DNA from: Neoroseomonas lacus
GTDB lineage: Bacteria; Pseudomonadota; Alphaproteobacteria; Acetobacterales; Acetobacteraceae
NCBI RefSeq assembly: GCF_014644535.1
Contig: NZ_BMKW01000001.1
Location: 616,233-680,232 of the forward strand
DNA: 64,000 nt
Direction: 5' to 3'
Positions 28,101-37,483 of the stretch are shown piece after piece (the first letter of the stretch is position 1; each line of letters opens with the position of its first letter). Made by a program: the position numbers and the translations under genes. The notes below the pieces were generated by a model. That model saw only the letters and a list, made by a program, of their open reading frames with translations. It was not told the origin of the DNA and ran no database searches.

Positions 28101-28824
28101 CGCCGAAATCGATCATGACATCCGTGACATCCTGCGGCGCCGCACCGGCCGCGGGGTCGTCGATCACATCGGCCGTCGCGCCGAAGATCGGCGCCGCAGC
28201 CGCATTGGCGCCCGGCCCGCTGCGCCACAGCCCGGTCGGCGCGGCGATCCAGGCCCGCTTCGGCTGCCACGGGTCGACGAGGATGCGCTCGAAGCGGTCG
28301 GCCAGGATCGGAGCGCCCGCCGCACCCGAGGAAGGCGGCGCAATGCGCGTGAAACGCGCGCCGCCATCGTCCGAGTAGAACAGCCCATGGCCGGCGAAGA
28401 AGCCCGGTACATGCTCCCCGGTGCCGACATAGAGGTGCTGCGTCGCGCGGTGGCAGAGGGCGATGGCGCCGACTGGCGCCGCGACCTCCTTGCCCTCGCG
28501 CAGCAGCGTACCGAGCGACCGCCAGGTGTCGCCGCCATTCTCGCTCTTCCAGATCCCGCCCTGGCCGCTGCCCGCATAGAGAATGCGCGGGTCCTGCGGA
28601 TCCTGCACGAAGCAGCGGATGCGCCCGCCGATGTTGCGCGGCCCGATCGGTGCCCAGACAAGCGTGGCGCTCTGCGCGTCGCGCCGCGGCACATCGGCGG
28701 CATGGTCGATCGCGGCATCGGATATCCCTGCGAAGGAGGTCTCCGGCAATGGCCGCACAGGCCCCGAGGTGATCCGCGCCTGCGGGTCGTCCTCGGTGAA
28801 TGGCAGGGGTTCGTCGGCGGCCAT
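25120..28824 (-). CDS. BNR/sortilin-type propeller protein of the injection system
   Basis: A 1234-residue protein and the last gene of the contractile-system operon. Residues about 50-820 carry many BNR/VPS10-like motifs ([77 protein letters not shown]), enough for one or more beta propellers. Residues about 850-1234 contain two related Ig/CARDB-like units, recognisable from [14 protein letters not shown] near 910 and [14 protein letters not shown] near 1107. No signal peptide is present, which fits loading on the particle rather than Sec export. It could be a receptor-binding or glycan-binding tip or a cargo protein; this is inferred from its position after the fibre gene. Confidence 0.8.
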   Translation of the reverse strand: MAADEPLPFTEDDPQARITSGPVRPLPETSFAGISDAAIDHAADVPRRDAQSATLVWAPIGPRNIGGRIRCFVQDPQDPRILYAGSGQGGIWKSENGGDTWRSLGTLLREGKEVAAPVGAIALCHRATQHLYVGTGEHVPGFFAGHGLFYSDDGGARFTRIAPPSSGAAGAPILADRFERILVDPWQPKRAWIAAPTGLWRSGPGANAAAAPIFGATADVIDDPAAGAAPQDVTDVMIDFGDRTQAAPPATFTVYAAVRGGGLFRATFDTATGIYRLNAGVAWARLGAAAAGAGFVALPVPAVTNVSGRIKLALCEAQPQHLYYIAALAGGAPSRVFHSDNGGARWRQRASGPEQGSVIGWYALTLAVHPTNPAILAAGSVHLARSVNSGANWTRIIDSANYDRGDRSQHADQHDATFDLADVRQLLANTGVGTPQRQAAERTTRLWSANDGGIALASDQAGATRWRKRSHGILGAQFYDVTVHPTFPFISGGGLQDNGTWVGYGGPSWYYLDTADGGAMGFEPGDPRRFLTTTQGVGGTQFGLRRSRIDSPAAGTVGGPNAMVNPIPDVETPGMGTMRSTTTEIFNNFVAADSGVFGGRLEAVTGVANTWIVARQNRPYRSVNGTVFNPLGTPAFGAAGEVSAIAVAASDAANTWWIGSSVGDIFRSTNGGTAWTPQHAAPIPAGTRIADIAVHPQNTNIVAVVVDNPVTTAFLSRDAGANWFDISNRAVAADSLPPSAATCIRFDPTAGAALTDPQTLYVGTPAGVYVARGVVPGAAAGPAPQAQWRTLNAGMPLVLVQDLAFSEFRDGGGNVTQRLLRAASFGRGMFEVDLAGTPAVRLLIRTSVVDDGRVHAGAADLTFDPRLRGPAAAPQVTLDHQRGFDIRVDAPVSFDVGQVMDGAEFDEQLRNGVLRRGDVNHVYVQVQNTGFDRVDDVRVGLYFARPDGAGDAPDLDADFWTTYPAPPAPDRVWQRAGEVTLSQVGPEQPQVARFVWNAPLDLPRNVALLALASHARDALGAPAPTLQVDPRAHGAASLVRAERRAAMRLVRSQGALFTRDAVDDTGEVGAIAWGARSHDIVVRQAAEANPDTAFASLTDRRLGDTLRAGTRNHIFVRVHNRQAAQQQIRVRLLRAVFPNFQQAGGWTEIGTATVTVPANASRFTRPGLIFDAPADVAPGQAYKGMLLLALAGTDNDPQAQLTDITDLAAFWRVLVTSPESNNVGCRAMRVSAPP

Positions 28825-28833
28825 CTCTGCCCC

Positions 28834-30279
28834 CTACGGCGTTGTGAACAGCCAAGTCTCGTGCACGCCGCCCGCGCCCTTGAGCGTCCGCGCCCCGGTC
28901 GCGGCGTCGAGGGCGTCGGAGAACATGCGGCCGTCATCGGCCATCAGGTGGCCGGCGTGGATGCGGATCAGCAGCCGTCCACCGGGCCTCATCAGCGCCG
29001 CGATCCGCTCGGTGTTGTCGCTCGTGCTCCAGTTGACGACATCCGGCGCGATCTTGGTCGTGCCATGGATCGCCAGCAGCGGCAGGGGCGAAGCCGGCGT
29101 CGTGCCCGCCGCGGCGTTCACGGCGAACCACAGCTCGACGATCTGCGGCTGCTGCTCCTGCGTTCGCGCATGGATCGGCCGGGACGGCCGCATCTCCAAG
29201 TTCTGCAGTAGCGGCAGGACCTGCGCGAGCGGCAGCGTCACGCCGTGCTGCCAGTTGAGGCGTTCCAGGAAGGGCCAGTCCGCTGCCAGCCCGGGGCCAG
29301 CGGGCCCGACCGGCCCACGTGCTCCGGTCGGCCCGGGCTGCCCCTGCTCTCCCGTAGCGCCCGGCGGGCCCGGTGGCCCTGGCGGGCCAGGATCTCCCTG
29401 GGCTCCGGGCGGCCCCGGTTGTCCCGCGGCGCCTGTCTCGCCCTGCGCACCGGCAGGGCCGGGCGGCCCCGGCGGCCCCTGCGGACCGGCCTCACCTTGC
29501 GTCCCCTGCGGACCAAACGGTCCCGGCAACCCCGGCTCACCCTGCGGGCCAGGCGGCCCGGCCTCTCCCTGCAAACCCGGTGGCCCGGCTGCCCCGGCCT
29601 CGCCTTGCGGGCCGGCCGGGCCGGCATCGCCCTGCGGACCCGGTGGCCCGGCTTCGCCCGGCGAACCGGGCGGTCCGGCAGCCCCGGCCTCCCCCTGCGG
29701 CCCCTCCGGCCCGGGCGGCCCCAGACCCGCCTCCAGCACAGGCCCGTCGAAGCGCCAGGCGCCGAACTCGTCCTGCACATGCTGTCCCGTGTGCCGGTGA
29801 TGCCCGGTCGCGGCGAAGATCGCGTCATCTTGCAACAGGCTGCGCGCGCCACCCTCCGCCGGCGCCGGCAGCCGCGCCAGCACCAGCCGGTCGGGGCCTA
29901 TCGGCGTACCGTCATCGGCCTCGATCGCCGGCGTGGCCACGAGCGTGATGAACGTCGGCTGGCCCGCGACCCGCAATGCCGCCCGGTCCGCATTGACGGC
30001 GCCGAGCACCAGTCTGAACGCGCCCTCCCCCGCCGGCAGCGGCAGGGCCGCCTCGGCGTCCAGCGCCAGCCTGACGCCGCCCGGCGCGAAGGCGACGCCG
30101 GGGCTCAGCCGCACCACTCCATCGGCCAGGATGGCGCGCAGCCCCCAGGCCACGCGGCCGAGGCCGACCGTGCGGCGCAAATCCATGACAGCCTCGCGCA
30201 GCCGGTCCTGCAGATGCTGCAGATGGTCGGCCGTCACCCGGAGGCCGTCGACGAAGATGGATCGGGCATCATCGACCAT
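28834..30279 (-). CDS. Collagen-like tail-fibre protein
   Basis: A 481-residue protein in three parts. Residues 1-186 are a globular head domain that begins [19 protein letters not shown], a style seen in baseplate-attached fibre proteins. Residues about 187-330 are an uninterrupted Gly-X-Y collagen-like rod ([13 protein letters not shown] and similar), about 48 triplets. Residues about 335-481 form a C-terminal domain that could be the trimerisation or receptor-binding tip. The gene lies between a 539-residue unknown and the BNR protein, ten to twelve bases from each. It is most likely a trimeric fibre of the injection system. Confidence 0.8.
   Translation of the reverse strand: MVDDARSIFVDGLRVTADHLQHLQDRLREAVMDLRRTVGLGRVAWGLRAILADGVVRLSPGVAFAPGGVRLALDAEAALPLPAGEGAFRLVLGAVNADRAALRVAGQPTFITLVATPAIEADDGTPIGPDRLVLARLPAPAEGGARSLLQDDAIFAATGHHRHTGQHVQDEFGAWRFDGPVLEAGLGPPGPEGPQGEAGAAGPPGSPGEAGPPGPQGDAGPAGPQGEAGAAGPPGLQGEAGPPGPQGEPGLPGPFGPQGTQGEAGPQGPPGPPGPAGAQGETGAAGQPGPPGAQGDPGPPGPPGPPGATGEQGQPGPTGARGPVGPAGPGLAADWPFLERLNWQHGVTLPLAQVLPLLQNLEMRPSRPIHARTQEQQPQIVELWFAVNAAAGTTPASPLPLLAIHGTTKIAPDVVNWSTSDNTERIAALMRPGGRLLIRIHAGHLMADDGRMFSDALDAATGARTLKGAGGVHETWLFTTP
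29290..29721 (-). repeat. Collagen-type Gly-X-Y repeat tract
   Basis: About 48 consecutive Gly-Pro/Ala/Glu-rich triplets inside the fibre gene make a GC-rich degenerate nine-base periodicity. Glu and Gln recur at fixed positions ([10 protein letters not shown]). Such tracts vary in length by slippage, so copy number may differ between strains. Confidence 0.9.
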
Positions 30280-30290
30280 GGGAATCTCCG

Positions 30291-31910
30291 TCAGCCCGTC
30301 GTCACCAGATCGATCTCACTCAGGCTCAGCAGCATCGCGGCGCCGGCGACGATGGACAGCGCCACGCCGCCCGAAACCGGCACAATCACGCGCAGGCCGG
30401 AATCGCCGGGCGTCGCCTCCACAGTCGCGGCGCCGGCGCCGAAGGAGACAGCCGCTATCGGGGTTTCCGCAGCCGGCGTGCCGAACAGACGCACCCGGCC
30501 GCGCAAGCGTCCGAAGGGATTGCCCGGCAGCTCCGCGAAGAGGGCCGGCAAGCCGTACCAAGGGCCGGCCTGGGCGCCGGTGCGCAGCGTGCCTGCCGCC
30601 TGACCGGCATCGGCCGGGTCGATGGCAGTCGGCCGCCACACGAGGCTGCCGCGCGCCACCAGCAGCGCCGCCCAGAGTGGTGTCGCCGGCATCGCCACCG
30701 GTGCGGCGAAGAGGAAGGTCACCCAACGTTCGGGGCCGGCGTCGAGCGCGACCGGCTGGCTCGTGCCCTTGGGCAAGGCTTGGTCCGGAACCCCGGCCTG
30801 GTTGCTCGACCACAGGGCGACCGTGGCCTCGGCGCCGCCCACCCCCGCCGCCAGCGGCAGCCGCAGCGCATTGAGCAGGCCGAGCCGGCTTCCCATGGCA
30901 AGCCGGACGATCGCCGCTCGGTTCGGATCGACGATGATCTCCGCGAGGTCCGATGCCTCCGGCCCGACCGGCGGCACGGCGCGCTGCGGCGGCGGCGCCC
31001 CCTTCACGGTCAGGCGCAGTTCTGTCGCCACCGCTTCCGCCGGCAGGGCTTCAACCTGCGGCAGTAGGCTCCGTGGACCTTCCTCCTCGAAGCCGATGCG
31101 CGGCTCCGCCTCGCCATCGATGCGCGCACGCCAGATGCGCCGCAGGCTGCGCCGCGCAACCGGCGCCGCCAGGTTTAGCCGTCCTGCGCTGCGGCTCGTG
31201 AGTTCGAGGCGGAAGGATCTCGTCGCGCTCTGCAGAGCATCGCCGGTCAGCGCGCCGAAGGCAGCAGCCAGGTCCACCAGCCGATGCCCGTCCTCGTTGA
31301 AGCCCTCAAAGCCCAGCGCCGTACCGGGTTCCAGCCGCACCGCCCCGGGATGGCGCCAGACCGGTGGCCCGCCATCGATGCGCAGCTCGAGGTCGGAAGG
31401 CGCATCGGGCAGCACCAGCAACAGCCCCGCGATCAGCTCCGCGGCGTCGCCATTCCCGTTCAGGAGAAGCTGCAGCCGCTCGGTGCGCACCTCGCTCAGC
31501 ACCGCGGTCGTGCCGCGCGTGAGCGGCCGCGGCACCACATCGGTGAAGGCCATGCCGTTCCAGCTCTTGACGGTCGCGACGGTGAAGCCGCCGGCGGGAC
31601 GGATCATGCTCACCGTCCGCGGCGTGCCGAAATCGACCACCAGATCCTGCCCACCGGCACCGAGGCGCAGCTGCGCGACGGCGGCGGCGAGCGTCGCGCT
31701 TGCCGGCCGCGCGGTGACAATCACCTCCAGCCGATCGACTAGCGCATTGGCCGGCAGGTCCAGCGCCAGACTGCCCTGCAGCGTACCCTCGACGACCAGC
31801 TCCGGTTCTCCCAGCCGGTCGATCAGGCGCGAGTGATCCTGCACGAGGAAGGGTCGCGAGCCCTCCTGCTCCAAGATGAAGTCGCCGATGCCTTGGGAGA
31901 CCTGAACCAT
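30291..31910 (-). CDS. Injection-system accessory protein, 539 residues, unknown
   Basis: I recognise no family. The sequence is beta-rich without signal peptide or membrane segment. The N-terminus reads [20 protein letters not shown], and several segments suggest jelly-roll or Ig-like layers ([39 protein letters not shown]). The gene is 12 bases from the collagen fibre gene and four bases after the 185-residue gene, so all three are probably co-translated structural pieces of the distal baseplate or fibre network. Confidence 0.65.
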   Translation of the reverse strand: MVQVSQGIGDFILEQEGSRPFLVQDHSRLIDRLGEPELVVEGTLQGSLALDLPANALVDRLEVIVTARPASATLAAAVAQLRLGAGGQDLVVDFGTPRTVSMIRPAGGFTVATVKSWNGMAFTDVVPRPLTRGTTAVLSEVRTERLQLLLNGNGDAAELIAGLLLVLPDAPSDLELRIDGGPPVWRHPGAVRLEPGTALGFEGFNEDGHRLVDLAAAFGALTGDALQSATRSFRLELTSRSAGRLNLAAPVARRSLRRIWRARIDGEAEPRIGFEEEGPRSLLPQVEALPAEAVATELRLTVKGAPPPQRAVPPVGPEASDLAEIIVDPNRAAIVRLAMGSRLGLLNALRLPLAAGVGGAEATVALWSSNQAGVPDQALPKGTSQPVALDAGPERWVTFLFAAPVAMPATPLWAALLVARGSLVWRPTAIDPADAGQAAGTLRTGAQAGPWYGLPALFAELPGNPFGRLRGRVRLFGTPAAETPIAAVSFGAGAATVEATPGDSGLRVIVPVSGGVALSIVAGAAMLLSLSEIDLVTTG

Positions 31911-31914
31911 GGCG

Positions 31915-32472
31915 TCAGCGGAAGGCGGCCGCCGATTTCAGCGTCCGGAAGGCGGAACTGAAATCGCGCGCCGGATCGCCGTCATCGACCGTCAGGTCGC
32001 GCTCGGTGAAGGCGTTGCGGATGCGCTGCTGCGCTGCCGGCGAGAGCGCCTCCGGCGTCGACGCGTCGAGGATCGCGTTGCGTATCTCGGCATCGCCAAG
32101 GAAGTCGTCGGCGATCGCCTGCACCGTGAAGCCGCGGTCCACCAGGCCGCGATGCGGCCGCTCCAGCACATCGAGCGGGATCAGCCGCGCCTCCGCCAGC
32201 AGGAGATCGACGGCCACGCCGCGTGCCACGCGCGTGCCCGCCGGTATTGTCTGGGACACCACCCGGCGCAGATCCTCCACTGGCCTGATAACGCCGAGAT
32301 TGAGCCAGTTCTGCAACGCCGTGGCGTTGGTGGTGACGGCGGGGACCAGCTTGCCCTCGCGCACCACATTCGCCTGTGCCGGCTTCTCGCTGACGTCGAT
32401 TACCTTAATCGCGCCGCTGACGAAGCGGGTGGTGGAAGTCGTCGCGCTGATGCCGCTCAATCGATCAGACAT
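31915..32472 (-). CDS. Injection-system accessory protein, 185 residues, unknown
   Basis: A 185-residue protein with no recognised family. A beta-rich N-terminus (TTSTTRFVSGAIKVIDVSEK) is followed by predicted helices (ALQNWLNLGVIRPVEDLRRVV, PAAQQRIRNAFTERDL). No export signal. The gene lies between the PASTA protein and the 539-residue unknown, within the structural block of the contractile system, and is likely a small fibre-adaptor or cap protein. That role is inferred from position. Confidence 0.6.
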   Translation of the reverse strand: MSDRLSGISATTSTTRFVSGAIKVIDVSEKPAQANVVREGKLVPAVTTNATALQNWLNLGVIRPVEDLRRVVSQTIPAGTRVARGVAVDLLLAEARLIPLDVLERPHRGLVDRGFTVQAIADDFLGDAEIRNAILDASTPEALSPAAQQRIRNAFTERDLTVDDGDPARDFSSAFRTLKSAAAFR

Positions 32473-32494
32473 GGCTCACTCCCGAATTGACATC

Positions 32495-33202
32495 TCAGCT
32501 TCTCGTCGTCACGCGGCCGAGCACGAGGCCGAGTTCGTCGAGCACGCGCCGCGCCTCGTTCAGCGTGAGGCCGGCGAGCGACGGCATCTCCACCGTCGCC
32601 TCGACCTCGAGCGCGGCCGAGATGACGAGCTGCGCCCCGGTGCTTGCCGCCACCGGCTCGCCCGGATCCGGCAACTGGACCAGCACCAGGGACTCGCCGA
32701 ACTCCGCCCCCGGATTGGCGGGCGGCACCTCCCGCCCCGTGATGTCGACGACCCGGCTCGGCACGATGCCGGCAGTCTGCAGGGCCGTGAGCGCCTGGCC
32801 GAGGGTCTGCCCGAACAGCGCCGGCATGGCGGGCGCGCTGCGCGCGAGCGTCAGCGTCACGGGCGCGGCCGCGGGCACCGTCACCGCCGCGGTGGCGGGG
32901 GTGAAGCCGGGCGCCTCGGCGCGGACCGTGTAGGGGCCCGGCAGCAGATCGAGCAGGGTGAAGCTCTCGCCGGGCGGCACCGGGGCCGCCGCGTCGGTCA
33001 CGGCACCATCCCCCGCGATGGCGCTGACGCGCACCGCGGCGCCGGCAGGCGGCCCGGCGACGCGCACCTCCAGCCGCGCGCCTGTCGTCGCCTCGATAAA
33101 GGCGCGAATATCGACGACCGCGCGGACGATGTCGTTCCATGCCTGGGCAGTGACTGGCTCGCCGGCCCTGGCTTCCCTGGCGGTGAACGGTTGCAGCGCC
33201 AT
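32495..33202 (-). CDS. PASTA-domain protein of the injection system
   Basis: A 235-residue protein. Residues about 45-115 form a carboxypeptidase-regulatory/PEGA-like beta sandwich (FTLLDLLPGPYTVRAEAPGF). Residues from about 126 and from about 205 each start a PASTA-like unit (MPALFGQTLGQALTALQTAG and MPSLAGLTLNEARRVLDELG). PASTA units are known for binding peptidoglycan fragments or mediating surface contacts. There is no signal peptide, so if it reaches a cell wall it does so on the particle. It follows the I-like baseplate gene. Confidence 0.75.
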   Translation of the reverse strand: MALQPFTAREARAGEPVTAQAWNDIVRAVVDIRAFIEATTGARLEVRVAGPPAGAAVRVSAIAGDGAVTDAAAPVPPGESFTLLDLLPGPYTVRAEAPGFTPATAAVTVPAAAPVTLTLARSAPAMPALFGQTLGQALTALQTAGIVPSRVVDITGREVPPANPGAEFGESLVLVQLPDPGEPVAASTGAQLVISAALEVEATVEMPSLAGLTLNEARRVLDELGLVLGRVTTRS

Positions 33203-33218
33203 GCCCTCCCTCCTCGTC

Positions 33219-34838
33219 TCAGCCGCCCGAATCCGGGGGCGCCGGCCACAGCGCCATCCCGCCGGCGAGTGCCGCCACGGCGGACGTCTCAGCCGTCCCC
33301 AGCGTGCCTTCGCCCAGCACCCAACGCTCGTCTATGAAGGCGACCTCGAGCGCTACGCCCGCCGGCCGGAAGCGATCGACCGCCTGCGCCACGCGGCGGC
33401 GCACCTCGGTGCCCTCGGGGTCGTCCACAAAGCCCCGGAAGCGTGCCGGGATCACGAGGCGCAGCTTGTAGGCCTCGTGCTCCATCCAGCTTAGCGCGAC
33501 CAGCGCGGCAACTGGGGGCGTTTCGCCCGCACCGGCGGTGAAAGCCGATTCGTCGAAGACGCCCTGGAAGGGATGCGGCGTCGCCTCCAGCACCTCGCCG
33601 GCCGGATCGCCGGCGGCGAAATGGGCGTCACGCACGAAGAAGGCGAAGCGTGTGACACCGACCGCGACGCCGGGCACGGTGATCGCCTCCCCGGCATGCG
33701 GAAAGCTGAACTCGCGGTCGAGCGCCCCGGCCGGCGTCGCCTCGGCGAAACGCGTGGCCTCGTCGTCGAAGCGGAAATCATGCGGGCTCTCCTGCCCGGC
33801 CTCGGCGAATACCGCGCCGCGGAAGGCGAAGGCGAAAGAGGTCACGTCCGCTCCGTCGAGCGTCACGCGGCCCTCCTCGTCGAAGACCAGGGTGGCGCCG
33901 GGCGGTACCTCTCCCGCGAAGCCGATGCCGTGGCCTTCGTCGCGGTTGACCAGCATCGGGCCGAGGGTGCGCGGCGCCGTCTCGCCCGCGCCGGTGACGC
34001 GAAGCTGCAGCAGCGAGCGCTCGAAGCCGCGGCGCAGCAGGTCGAAGAGCTCGCCGGAATGCCGTTCCGCGGGGTCGGTGCCGGTGCGCCGCAGCGGGTT
34101 CTCCACCAGGCCCAGCACTTCGGCCGCCGGCGGCAACGGCGGCAGGATGATGGGCCGCGCATCGGGCGTGGGCGCCGGCAAGGGTGGCGGTGTCAGCCGC
34201 AGCCTGTCGCGCGCGAAGGCGGCGTGCAGGAACCGGTCGGCGCTGTGCTCGACAGGGCCGAGGTCGAGATCGAGCGCGATCGCCGCCCCGTCCATCAGCG
34301 CCGACACCGTGCCATTGCCCTCGGCATGGCGGCGGCAGATGCGGATGACGCGCGCGCGCGCCGCGCCGATGCGCTCGGCATGGCGCAGCGACGCCGTGAT
34401 GGCGGCGCCGAGCCGGGCGAGCGCATCCGCACCGGCTGCGCCGGCGAGGTCCGGCGCCGGCCCCATCGCGAAGGCGGCCAGCACCGGCGCCGGGACATCG
34501 AGACCCCAGAGGGACAGCATATCCTCCGCCGCTGCCAGCGCCGCCGCCCGGTCCGTCTCGGCCTGAAGTGAAGCAAAGGCCGCCGCGACGCGGTCGAACC
34601 GTAGGGCAAGCATGGCGAGCTCGCCCTGCCGGATGCCATGCAGCGCGGCCAGCGCGTGGAGGTCGGCGAACTCGTCCGCCTCGCCCAGCCGATGCGCGCG
34701 CCGAACCCCGGCGAGTTGCGCCGCCAGCACATCCAGGTCGCGCGCCAGCGCGGCCGTCACCTCGCCGAGCAGCTTGCCGGGCCGCGTCGCCTCCAGATGC
34801 GTCGGCAGCCGCGCGAGCATGGTGAGCGGGCGGCTCAT
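33219..34838 (-). CDS. Baseplate wedge protein, tail protein I-like
   Basis: A 539-residue protein in the position of gpI / Afp12-type wedge proteins, directly after baseplate J with an ATGA overlap. The N-terminal 180 residues are helical (MLARLPTHLEATRPGKLLGE; HALAALHGIRQGELAMLALR), the middle is beta-rich, and the C-terminal domain shows EVRRRVAQAVDRFRPAGV and LEVAFIDERW, which is typical of the end of tail protein I-like wedge proteins. The assignment rests on order and fold-like pattern rather than strong motif identity. Confidence 0.65.
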   Translation of the reverse strand: MSRPLTMLARLPTHLEATRPGKLLGEVTAALARDLDVLAAQLAGVRRAHRLGEADEFADLHALAALHGIRQGELAMLALRFDRVAAAFASLQAETDRAAALAAAEDMLSLWGLDVPAPVLAAFAMGPAPDLAGAAGADALARLGAAITASLRHAERIGAARARVIRICRRHAEGNGTVSALMDGAAIALDLDLGPVEHSADRFLHAAFARDRLRLTPPPLPAPTPDARPIILPPLPPAAEVLGLVENPLRRTGTDPAERHSGELFDLLRRGFERSLLQLRVTGAGETAPRTLGPMLVNRDEGHGIGFAGEVPPGATLVFDEEGRVTLDGADVTSFAFAFRGAVFAEAGQESPHDFRFDDEATRFAEATPAGALDREFSFPHAGEAITVPGVAVGVTRFAFFVRDAHFAAGDPAGEVLEATPHPFQGVFDESAFTAGAGETPPVAALVALSWMEHEAYKLRLVIPARFRGFVDDPEGTEVRRRVAQAVDRFRPAGVALEVAFIDERWVLGEGTLGTAETSAVAALAGGMALWPAPPDSGG

Positions 34839-36685
34839 GCCCCGGCCTCGCTCGCCAGAGTGACGCTGCCGATCCAGAAGCGCTCCAGCCCCGTCACCGG
34901 CAGGGCCGGGTCGCGCTGCAGGACACGCAGTCCGGCATCCTCGTAGCTTACCTGCGTGTGCAGTTCCTGCACGTCGTAGCTGTCCGCCACCACCAGCTTG
35001 CCGAGCAGGTAGGCGGGCGTCAGCACGACCGCGCCGCCGCTCTCCTCCGGCGACAATGCGGCCAGAATCCCTCGAAGCTGTGCCTCGATATCCTGCAACG
35101 CCGCCTGGCGGTTGGCGTCGACCGGCTCGATCAGCCCGACCCCCTTGAGCCTTATGCGTACCGAGACATCGATCAGCACGAGCAGCCCGCCCACCCGCAC
35201 GCTGATCGCCCCTGCGGCGGCCCGCGCCGCCGGCAGCGCCGGCAGGATGTTCTTGCGCCGTGGCCCGGCGACGCCCGACGGGCTCATCTCCGCCGCGACG
35301 TCGAGCACGCCTTCGATCGCCATCAGCAGCGCGACGAGCTGGTTGTAGACCAGCGCCTGGCCCAGCCCGGCCTCCTCGATGAAGCCGCGCACCGCCGCTT
35401 CGCCCGCGACCCGCAGCGCCGTCTGCTCCGCCGCCGAGAGGCCAAGCCTCGCCGGCGCCAGCACGACATCGACATCAACCGGGTAGAACAGCGTCTCGCC
35501 GGCGACGATGCGGACAGGATCGAGCCCCTCATCCGGCGCACCACCGGCCGGCGGCGGTGCCGGGCCACCCGGGCGCGGCGGCGCGGCCAGCCGCGCCAGC
35601 ACCCGCACCCCGGCGGGCCGCGTCGTCTCGATCAGTTCCAGCGCGCGTACCGCGATCGCATCCAAGGCGGGCTGCGCGTCCTCCGGCTGCGGCGGCAGCG
35701 TCACGTCGATCTCGATCAGCCCGGGCCGGGCGATCGGGTCCTCGGCCACGCGGATATCCTTCTCGCGCACGCCGGGAATGCTCGACAGGGCGCCAACCAG
35801 CGCGCCGGTCGTCGCCTTGCCCGCCGTCTCAAGTGACCGGCGCAACCGCGCGCGCAGCGCCGCATCGTCCTCCGCGCCGGTCGCGAAGGCCGTTGCCTGC
35901 GGATTGGTGATGGTCTCGATGCCGAGCAGTGGACGGTGCAGGATGCCGATCGCCCGCGCCGGCACGATCCCGGCACGGCCGGGAACCAGCGCGCGGATCG
36001 GTGCCTCGGCGGAGAGCTCCCCGCGGCGCAGGCTCCGCTGCTCGATGGTCTCGAACAGTACGGGCGGCGCATCGGCGGTCGAGACACGCGTGCCGGCGGG
36101 CAGCACGATATCGGCCGGCGCCGGCGTCGCGCGCGCGAAGACGACGCTGCCCGCCGCCGCCCCGGCCGTGACGCGCGCAGCACCCAGCAGCAGGGCGATC
36201 TGGTCGAGGTCCCGCCCCGTCGCCGTCTCCAGGAAGGCCGCCTTGTAGATGCCGTCAAGCTGGCCCGACAGCACCGCGTATTCGCGCGCGAAAGTCTCCG
36301 CCAGCAGGCGCGTGACGCTGCCGGGGTTGCGGTCGGTAAGGCGCGGCGCGGCCTCCACCAGGCCCTGGTGCTCGTAGTTCACCCAGAAGCGGCTGCCGGC
36401 GTCGGGCAGCACCGCGCCGGCCTTGGGCGATCCATCGGCCTGCTGCTGCCACAGCACCATCGCCAGCGCATCGATCTGATAGTCCGTGCCGCTGCGGAAG
36501 ACGGTGTGCGCGCCGCCCGCGATGCCGTGCACGCGGACCGTGTCGCGCAGCACCGGCGCCGGTGGATCGAGCCGGAACGGCGCCTCCTCCGGCAGGAAAC
36601 GGAAGCCTTCGCGAACGGTCCCGCCGGTCAGCCCCGTCAGCAGGTCGTCGACGAAGAGGCCGAAAGGCTCGGCGACGAAGGTCAT
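34835..36685 (-). CDS. Baseplate J-like protein
   Basis: A 616-residue baseplate J family protein. Evidence includes GRDLDQIALLLGAARVTAGA, IVLPAGTRVSTADAPPVLFE, ALRARLRRSLETAGKATTGA with GALSSIPGVREKDIRVAED, and a C-terminal TPAYLLGKLVVADSYDVQEL. J proteins form the wedge that surrounds the hub in contractile tails. The gene overlaps gp25-like and I-like genes at both ends by ATGA. It is longer than P2 gpJ and closer to the expanded versions in extracellular injection systems. Confidence 0.9.
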   Translation of the reverse strand: MTFVAEPFGLFVDDLLTGLTGGTVREGFRFLPEEAPFRLDPPAPVLRDTVRVHGIAGGAHTVFRSGTDYQIDALAMVLWQQQADGSPKAGAVLPDAGSRFWVNYEHQGLVEAAPRLTDRNPGSVTRLLAETFAREYAVLSGQLDGIYKAAFLETATGRDLDQIALLLGAARVTAGAAAGSVVFARATPAPADIVLPAGTRVSTADAPPVLFETIEQRSLRRGELSAEAPIRALVPGRAGIVPARAIGILHRPLLGIETITNPQATAFATGAEDDAALRARLRRSLETAGKATTGALVGALSSIPGVREKDIRVAEDPIARPGLIEIDVTLPPQPEDAQPALDAIAVRALELIETTRPAGVRVLARLAAPPRPGGPAPPPAGGAPDEGLDPVRIVAGETLFYPVDVDVVLAPARLGLSAAEQTALRVAGEAAVRGFIEEAGLGQALVYNQLVALLMAIEGVLDVAAEMSPSGVAGPRRKNILPALPAARAAAGAISVRVGGLLVLIDVSVRIRLKGVGLIEPVDANRQAALQDIEAQLRGILAALSPEESGGAVVLTPAYLLGKLVVADSYDVQELHTQVSYEDAGLRVLQRDPALPVTGLERFWIGSVTLASEAGA

Positions 36686-37137
36686 GCGCCGCCCTCCAAC
36701 ATGAAGGGGATAACCAGGTTCAGCGGTACCTGCCGGCCGATCGGCCGGATCGTCAGCTCGATCCGCACGGTCTCCCGTGGCGGGTCGTGATCGGCGCGGA
36801 CATCGGCGCGCAGCACCTTCTCAATCCGCGGCTCGTCCCGCAGTGCTTGCAGGATATAGAGCTTGATCAGGTTGCGCGTGCGCTCGACATTCGGCTCGCC
36901 CATCAGTTCATGGTGGCGCGAGCCGTAATCCGGATGCCCGAGCCCGGCGAGTTCGCCCTTGCGCGTCTTCAGCCGGTTGAACACGGCCTGGGCAAGGTTG
37001 CTCTCATCCTCCACGACGTCGAGGTCGGTACGCCGGATGCCGCCCGGCCGCAGCGGCCTGAGGTCGGCATCCTCGCGGAAGGCGCCGAGCAGCCAGTCCA
37101 AGGCGAGGTCGCGGCCGAGCACGGGCTTCCTGGCCAT
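36682..37137 (-). CDS. GPW/gp25-like baseplate wedge protein
   Basis: A 151-residue protein with the gp25 family pattern: an N-terminal helix (LALDWLLGAFREDADLRPL), DVVEDESNLAQAVFNRLKT, then ELAGLGHPDYGSRHHEL and the C-terminal strand pair VRIELTIRPIGRQVPLNLVI. gp25 nucleates sheath assembly on the baseplate. The ATG overlaps the stop of the PAAR gene upstream, and its own stop overlaps the baseplate J start. Confidence 0.9.
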   Translation of the reverse strand: MARKPVLGRDLALDWLLGAFREDADLRPLRPGGIRRTDLDVVEDESNLAQAVFNRLKTRKGELAGLGHPDYGSRHHELMGEPNVERTRNLIKLYILQALRDEPRIEKVLRADVRADHDPPRETVRIELTIRPIGRQVPLNLVIPFMLEGGA

Positions 37138-37472
37138 CACGGCGCTCCCTGGTCGGTCACGAAGGGCGCTGCCGGCGGCCCGATGATGCTGAGCACGCCG
37201 GGGCCCGACGGAATCAGGTCGCCCATCCGCACGAGCGCCTGGCCGTTGATGGTAAGCGAACCGGATCCGCCGCCCGGCCCGATCGGCAGCGGATAGGGCA
37301 CGCCGCTCACCGAATTCACCATCTGGCAGAGGCTGCCTACGGTCGCGAGCGGCATCCCGTTCGCCGTGGCGACGGTCTGCATCACCTGCGTGATGAAGCC
37401 GCTGTCCGGCGGTCCCGCGGCGCCGGGGCTGAGGACGACGGCGCAACCGATACTGACGGGGGAACCTGGCAT
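37137..37472 (-). CDS. PAAR-like spike-tip protein
   Basis: A 111-residue protein with the PAAR/DUF4150-like pattern of short beta segments (SPVSIGCAVVLSPGAAGP, GSLTINGQALVRMGDLIPSG). Such proteins cap the spike. The ATG at 37472 has an excellent GGGAGGAA upstream, better than the earlier ATG at 37487 that overlaps the spike gene stop; the latter adds five residues. It sits immediately after the gpV-like spike protein and before gp25. Confidence 0.75.
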   Translation of the reverse strand: MPGSPVSIGCAVVLSPGAAGPPDSGFITQVMQTVATANGMPLATVGSLCQMVNSVSGVPYPLPIGPGGGSGSLTINGQALVRMGDLIPSGPGVLSIIGPPAAPFVTDQGAP

Positions 37473-37483
37473 CGCTTCCTCCC

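Noticed and set aside
25591..29211. Long plus-strand frames opposite the BNR protein
   Set aside because: No family resemblance; the minus-strand frame has repeated BNR motifs.
29290..29721. CRISPR array or tandem satellite
   Set aside because: The periodicity is nine bases and encodes Gly-X-Y triplets in frame within a fibre gene; there are no conserved repeats with unique spacers.
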